64,000 bases of DNA, taken from contig NW_004450286.1 in assembly GCF_000321225.1 (NCBI RefSeq), positions 4,474,568-4,538,567 on the forward strand, given 5' to 3'. The position numbers were made by a program, and so were the translations under genes. This document shows positions 58,690-64,000 of the stretch, piece by piece. Every line of letters begins with the position of its first letter. The stretch's first letter is position 1. The stretch comes from Odobenus rosmarus divergens. Lineage: Eukaryota; Chordata; Mammalia; Carnivora; Odobenidae. The notes below the pieces were generated by a model that was not told where the DNA came from, did no database searches, and saw only the letters and a list, made by a program, of their open reading frames with translations.

Positions 58690-59310
58690 ATAATGGTCTC
58701 TAGAATGATAAATCATTCTATATTTATAAAGGGCAGCAAGGTTTTTGACGACACCTTTTGTGAAACTTTTCCTAAGATGATGTGTATTCTTTTTGACAAC
58801 ATGGAAAAAAATGACAGTATAATTAGTTTGAGTTGTAGCTCATGAAAAAAGTCCTAAAATGGCTGATTAATGTATAGTTGCTAACCAGGGGTGAGCTCTG
58901 TGCTAGTGGGCTTCAGCGATCTACTCTTGGTTTAGTTCATTTCAGTGCTCTCCTAATGATTTGGATAAGACTATAAAAATAATATTCTTAAAATTTGCAG
59001 TTAAAAATATGAGAATAAAGGGCATATATTAGCTGAAAGACTCTAGTCACAAAGAATTTGGATATTCTAGAATATGAACTAAATCTCAGTATCCAGTTGA
59101 AATGTAATAAGTATAAATACTAAACCATATATATTGGGCACTATGAAACAAATTACAAAATAGAGAATGGAAGAGTTATGGCTTGGCAATTTTTACCCTG
59201 CCCAAAGCTAAGAGATTTTAGTTGATAGTAATCTTAATGTGAATCAACAGTGCAGTATGGCTGTCAGGAAAAACCTAATGATTTAACATCTTTTCATCAA
59301 AGAATAAGTT
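58690..59310 (+). mobile_element. Ancient L3/CR1-type LINE remnant
   Basis: AATGATTTGGATAAGAC...AAAATTTGCAG and GTGAATCAACAGTGCAGTATGGCTGTCAGGAAAAACCTAATG fit the conserved L3/CR1 wording. Reading frames are lost. Confidence 0.5.
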
Positions 59311-60369
59311 CTAAAACTTACTCTCAACCTTCTCTATATTTCAAAATTATTCTTTAAACTGTACATATTTTAATTTAGTGCATCCTGAAATTCAGAATTA
59401 GTGGGTCTGGAGTGTAACCCAATTGTGTGTGTGTGTGTGTGTATCTGTGTAAGAGCCCATCTGTGTAAGCTCTACTTTTGCACATACATTTAGGTTCATT
59501 TATTTGACTTCCAGCAATTTATGGTATAGCTATATATATATGCACATGCACAGAAGTCTAGTAAGGTTTTTATGCAGCTTGACTTATAATAACAAAAGCT
59601 GGAACTGACCTACATGCCTGTTAGCAGAGAGTGTTAAGAACTGTCTCAAGTAGTAAGTCGGCTCAATATATGTTTTGGTATGGAAGATACCCAAGACAAG
59701 TAAAAAAGGCAAATTTCAAATGAGTATGTATATTATCCCATTTATGTGCAAAAAAAAAAAAGGAGCTAGATTGAGCCATATGTTTGTGTAGTCATAGGAA
59801 AATTTTCAAAAAGTTTCTCATGAGAATTTTAATAGTAGTTAGTTCCAGGAAAGTGAGACTGGAGACAAGGAACAAGGAGGTTAGTTTTATAGTTCATTTT
59901 TATTTTAGTTATATAATTAGTTTATTTTAAATTAACTAATTTATAATTAGTTAACTAATTATAAAACTAATTATTGATTTACAATAGGTAACTTGTAAAA
60001 ATATATCTCCAAGCACATCACTGAAAATAAACTAGATGCCTTTACAAACTGTTTTAGCTCTGTGAAGTCATCATATAACATAGCATTTGATGAGAGAGAT
60101 TAAACAGAAGATATAACAAAGCTGTATTAGATATTAATTCAAACATGACAGTCATTAGTAATAGTAAAATAATAATTAGTTTATTTTATTAGTTTTATAG
60201 TTCAATCAATAATTACTTCCTAAAAGGGTTGTATATTGAGTGTGTTAAAAAGTAGAGACAAAAGTCAAGTTTGCCTCAGACATAGAAGTTTGTGAAGTAT
60301 AAAAAGAACAAAGTACCTTGGGGAGGGTATGCAGTGGACATCACCTGTATTCATATTTAAACATGGAAA
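59311..60369. other. Intron sequence with a GT repeat and an AT palindrome
   Basis: (GT)n lies at about 59425-59442 and an A-run at about 59750-59761. A 24-base perfect palindrome at 59941-59964 is centred on TTAGTTAACTAA. Related AT words (AATTAGTTTATTTTA, AGTTTTATAGTTCA) occur both near 59885-59930 and 60175-60203. Confidence 0.6.
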
Positions 60370-60475
60370 AATATAACCTCCATGAGGGTGGGAATTTTGG
60401 GTCCACTGATGTAGCCTAAAAATAATGCCTGACACATAGTAGGTACTTAGTACATATTTATGAAGTGAATGATTC
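60370..60475 (+). mobile_element. LINE-2 3' end, sense
   Basis: CCATGAGGGTGGGAATTTTGG, ATGCCTGACACATAGTAGGTACTTAGTACATATTTATGAAGTGAATGA is a typical L2 terminus. Confidence 0.75.
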
Positions 60476-60585
60476 TATCCACATGAACTTATTTTGTGTT
60501 GTAGACACTGGGGAGTGGATACTGAAAGCCAGCACTATTCCTTCCCCTTTTCTGTTCTCTTGGAGGTATAGAAACTCCCAGTTCC

Positions 60586-60763
60586 TGGGTGCCTGGGTGG
60601 CTCAGATGGTTGAGCTTCTGCCTTCGGCTCAGGTCATGATCCCAGGGTTCTGGGATCGAGTCCCACGTCGGGCTCCCTGCTCGGCAGGGAGCCTGCTTCT
60701 CCCTCTGCCTCTCTCTCTCTCTCTATCTCTTATGAATAAATAAATAAAATCTTATAAAAAAAA
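60586..60763 (+). mobile_element. Can-SINE, sense to the gene
   Basis: Head GGGTGCCTGGGTGGCTCAG, GGTCATGATCCCAGGG, GGATCGAGTCCC, tail GAATAAATAAATAAAATCTT. Target duplication AAACTCCCAGTTCCT / AAACTCCCAGTTTCT. The open frame 60465-60743 only runs through the SINE. Confidence 0.96.
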
Positions 60764-60779
60764 AAACTCCCAGTTTCTA

Positions 60780-61599
60780 ACCAAAGTCATAAAAGGTCCC
60801 CATATGACACGATCTCTTTGAAGTACAAATCATATGAAGTGACTGGCATTATCTCCTCCAGAATGGACGGGGTTCTTTTGTTATAATAGCAGCCTGCTCT
60901 GATTAAGTTATGATGTGTTACTGTCTTCAGCACACGTTTCAGTAAGGGTATCAGGCTATCTCTTTCAAATGAAAAACATATCCTAATTTGTCTGGAATTC
61001 TGTTTGTTTGTTTCTGTGATCAAGAAGCTGTCATATCTATGAATTGAAAGCACTTAATTTTCTCAGAATCATGCTCTGGGGAAGCAGATATGTTTTCTTT
61101 CATTTTCTATAGTTGATGACGATTATGGATGTTTTGTTTACAACTAAACAATATAGGACTCAAATAGTCAATTTGAAATAATCATATTCTTTAAGAATCC
61201 CAGAGTGTACCTATAAGTGTTATGATAGGCTTTTTACAATTATGCCTAATTTATTTCTTTTCTCTTAAGAGAATGGCAAAAAAAAAAAAGATTTTGGAAA
61301 CCAAGAGTCATAAAGACAATAAAAAGGCTAAAATTAAGTGATCATTTTTTAAAGAAGCTGATTATGATTGAATGGTTGATTCTCAAGACTGTCTAGGGTG
61401 ATTTCAGAGTGGAAAACCAGGATCAGTCTCTTCCTGGTGATGCCATGATATTTATGTGAGGAGACTGTTATTGAATGCAGCTATGAACACAACTGCTTCC
61501 AAGCTGTAAATTAAGCTCTGTGTTATTGTATGTGTTATTGTACTATCATTGTTTTGCATCCTGTCCCAATTATGCAATCAGCCACTCCCTTCCACTCAC
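60780..61599. other. Intron sequence, nothing recognised
   Basis: An A-run lies at 61279-61289. The minus-strand frame at 60787-61053 is unassigned. Confidence 0.45.
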
Positions 61600-63490
61600 A
61601 CCAAGGATATCTTCATTCAAAAAATATTTGCTGACCACCTACTTGGAGAACCCATGAATCTAGGGTGAGCCAGGGGCAGGAATTGGGGATTCATGGGGTA
61701 CCCAGTGGAGCGAGTCTGAGGAATAAGTTCTGAGTTCATTGAGAAGGGGCTTTATCTAAGAAAATCTGAGGTGTTGTGTCCTAGAAGAAGAGACAGAGTT
61801 GTGGAAGAGGTCATAGACATTAAATTCAAGTGGGGAAGTGAGGTCACAAATTAGATAATGACTTGAAATAAGTAGCCAGGACTAAGTATGATTTAGTATG
61901 CAGGCTGAGGCAAGAATTTCTAAATTAATCACAAAACAGAGACTATGCTGGAGCCCTGATTAACACTCATGGTATGTGCTATGATAGTAAGGACATGAGC
62001 ATAAATAACCTGTACCAGCCCAGACAATGGTCTAGTTATGGAGGAAAACAAAGATGGAGCTTTGCTTACATTGTTTCCAACAAGAAGAGAAAATGTATCA
62101 TCCAGGTAAAAATGAAAATATTATTAGGGAGGAATATTTTGAAATGCTGTGGGAGTTAAAGATTCATGTCAGTTAGGGGATTCAAGGAGGGCTCTCAGAA
62201 AAGTGACATATTCTATAGGCCTTAAAGGATAAGCTAGATTTGAACATTTGGGAAAATATGAAAAGGACATTCTAGGCAAAGGAGATGGAAAAGTATATGA
62301 GAAATTTTAAAAATGAGTAACTGGATCTGTGTAAGCTACATTGTTTCTTAACAGGAAAGCTCTTGACATTTTCAGTGGAATAATTCTTTGTTGTGTGAGA
62401 CACAACAGTGGGGATCTGCCTGCCAGAAAATTCAGAATCTGGGGCACTAAATACACAACCACCATCTCCCAGCTCAGTCTCTGTGATAATGGAAAATGCC
62501 TCCACACATTTCCAAGTTCCTCCTGGGGGATACTGCCCCATGTGAGAAAAAGTGGGAGGCCATGGGCTGTGGAAAAGGGGATGTTGGTTACACAATTGAA
62601 ATATAGGCCTTAGCCCTTACTTCTAAGTGAAGGAATTTAGATTTGGAATTTAGTAGAGGATGGCAAGTCATTATAGGTTTTGAGTAGAAGAGTGACATTA
62701 TCACAGCTGTGATTCCTAGGAAATTGTTATCTGGAAACTGTGTCAACTGAATGGAAAATGCAATAGGCAGGACCAGTGAAGAGATTATAGAGTATTATAT
62801 ACAAAAGTCAGAATTTGAATAAGGAACACAGTCATAAAAATTTATAAGATAGGACACATTTTAAATAGGCTATATAAATTGACCAGAAATTGAAAACAAC
62901 ATGAGATTATAGTAATGATGGAGGCAAAAGAGGATAAATTTGAGGGTTTATTTAGCCTGGCACCTGGGAAGATCATGTTTTTTTTTTTTTTTCTTTAGGA
63001 GAAATTGGAAATACAATAAAAGAGGAGTCACTTTAGGACAGAACTAATATATTTAAAGCGCTACCAAAATATTCAGGTAGCACTTTAAATATATTTAAGT
63101 TACTTTCAACATGAAGTTAAGATTATAGCAAACACATTCAAGAAGTTGAGCTATAATAAGTATGGTGGCCATGCATATAGAGATGATGGTTGAAACAGTT
63201 TCATGTAGGGCAAGATTGCCAAAGAGCAAGAGAAAATGAAAGGGTCAAAAGTAGAACCTTAAGACAATACATCTAGGAGAGAAGAGGAAGAACCTGAGAA
63301 AGAACAATCATCAAAGCAGGAGGAAAGGCAGGAATGTGTGGCTTGGCGGCAGCCTTGCAAGTGGAACACGTCAGCATGGTGGACAGCAATGGCCGTGCTC
63401 CAGAGAGGTCCTGTGGGATGAATACTGGCAAGGCTCAGGTGGAGTTGGAAATTAGGAAATCAGTGTGATCTTAACAAAAGAGGCTGTGGT
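61600..63490 (-). mobile_element. LINE-2-type repeat, antisense, fragmented
   Basis: It starts TTCATTCAAAAAATATTTGCTGACC (reversed L2 3' end). Parts of the longer body follow (62190-62320, 62640-62790, 63240-63430 with GAACCTTAAGACAATACATCTAGGAG). 62320-62600 contains sequence I cannot assign. T-run at about 62978-62992. Confidence 0.5.
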
Positions 63491-63845
63491 GGCATCGTGG
63501 AAAAAGAAAGATTTTATTTCCCCAGTGAATTAAAAAGTAAACTTAATTGTAGAAAAGAAAAACACTGGGATAGTCCTACTTCACAGACTTTTACCTCAGA
63601 ATTTACCATACCTTTACTACCAGTTATTTTTCAATATTGCTTTTCATCTCCAGAATCTATGCTGTGCATTAAGTTTTTAAGCAATTTAGCAGTGTTCTTT
63701 AAAGAATGTTTTTATTCAGGTAGGTCAGGCTTATAAAGCTAAATATTAACAAGAGCTATTGCAGATTTTTAATAAGTAATAAGTAAGATGTTCTGAATTT
63801 GCAGGTGATTAACACATGAATCTTAAATACATAGATTTATTTATT
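63491..63845. other. Intron sequence, nothing recognised
   Basis: The open frame 63497-63736 (79 codons) shows no family motif and no splice-bounded exon. Confidence 0.45.
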
Positions 63846-64000
63846 TATTTTAAAGATTTTATTTATTTATTTGTCAGAGAGAGAGAGAACACAAGCAGGG
63901 GGAGTGGCAGGCAGAGCAGGCAGAGGGAGAAGCAGATGCCCTGCTGAGCAAAGAGCCTGATGTGGGACTTGATCCCAGGACATCAGGATCATGACCTGAG
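63846..64000 (-). mobile_element. Can-SINE, cut by the window edge
   Basis: TTTAAAGATTTTATTTATTTATTTG, GAGAAGCAGATGCCCTGCTGAGC, GGATCATGACCTGAG; the head lies beyond 64000. Confidence 0.93.

Larger units (their letters stand above)
53909..64000 (+). other. CTNNA3: CTNNA3 intron downstream of the exon (partial)
   Basis: No second alpha-catenin exon is found in the 10 kb after the donor. The expected next exon would continue with the family motif IINAALALAA, which does not appear in any translated frame supplied. The stretch is inferred to be intron. Confidence 0.8.

Noticed and set aside
62272..62613. Open frames of 66-107 codons on both strands
   Set aside because: They overlap each other on opposite strands, lie between old L2-type pieces and have no recognisable motifs.
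1..64000. LRRTM3 nested gene, expected in one CTNNA3 intron of mammals
   Set aside because: No leucine-rich-repeat coding exon is seen on either strand; this must be a different intron or another part of it.

Overview
The window is vertebrate nuclear DNA from a carnivore. It is AT-rich and intron-like, and it is packed with tRNA-derived Can-SINEs (SINEC; head ending GGCGCCTGGGTGGCTCAG, tail (AAATA)nAAATCTT) and carnivore-type LINE-1 copies. The SINE body ('...AGCGTCTGCCTTCGGCTCAGGTCATGATC...') is closer to arctoid caniforms (bears, seals, mustelids) than to dog. This placement comes from remembered SINE consensus sequences, not from a search.

Only one protein-coding segment is supported: a 93-base, phase 0-0 exon on the plus strand at 53816-53908, flanked by AG and GT. 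Its 31 codons read VANLAC...ETLCPQ, which I recognise as an internal exon of the alpha-catenin family, best matching CTNNA3 (alpha-T-catenin). CTNNA3 is a giant gene with very long introns, so the rest of the window is best read as intron: at least 53.8 kb upstream and 10 kb downstream of this exon. No other exon, promoter, CpG-island gene start, RNA gene or nested gene was recognised.

Layout. 0-1.5 kb: 5' UTR of a minus-strand carnivore L1 cut by the window edge. 2-2.7 kb: ancient LTR-like repeat. 3.8-11.6 kb: two old minus-strand L1s carrying two SINEs and a solo retroviral LTR, with an ORF1 relic. 12-23 kb: old LINE-2, L3/CR1, MIR and MLT1 fragments with a few SINEs. 25.1-25.9 kb: an unusual ~0.8 kb compound trinucleotide array. 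26-36 kb: old repeats, L1 3' ends and one young plus-strand SINE. 36-41 kb: mostly featureless. 41.4-46 kb: a polyadenylated LTR fragment, then an old L1 split by a twin-primed L1 insertion with an exact 18-bp target duplication. 48.5-50.3 kb: five SINEs in a row. 50.3-53.4 kb: almost repeat-free, leading to the exon with a SINE 149 bp upstream of it. 54.9-57.3 kb: an old L1 hit by four later insertions. 57.3-64 kb: LINE-2 and L3 relics with SINEs.

Fifteen of nineteen SINEs, and most L1s, lie antisense to the CTNNA3 exon. No previously undescribed biological system is visible. The most interesting items are structural: the trinucleotide array, the LTR-ended retroposed RNA, the twin-primed L1, the triple-target-site SINE pair and the exon-proximal SINE.
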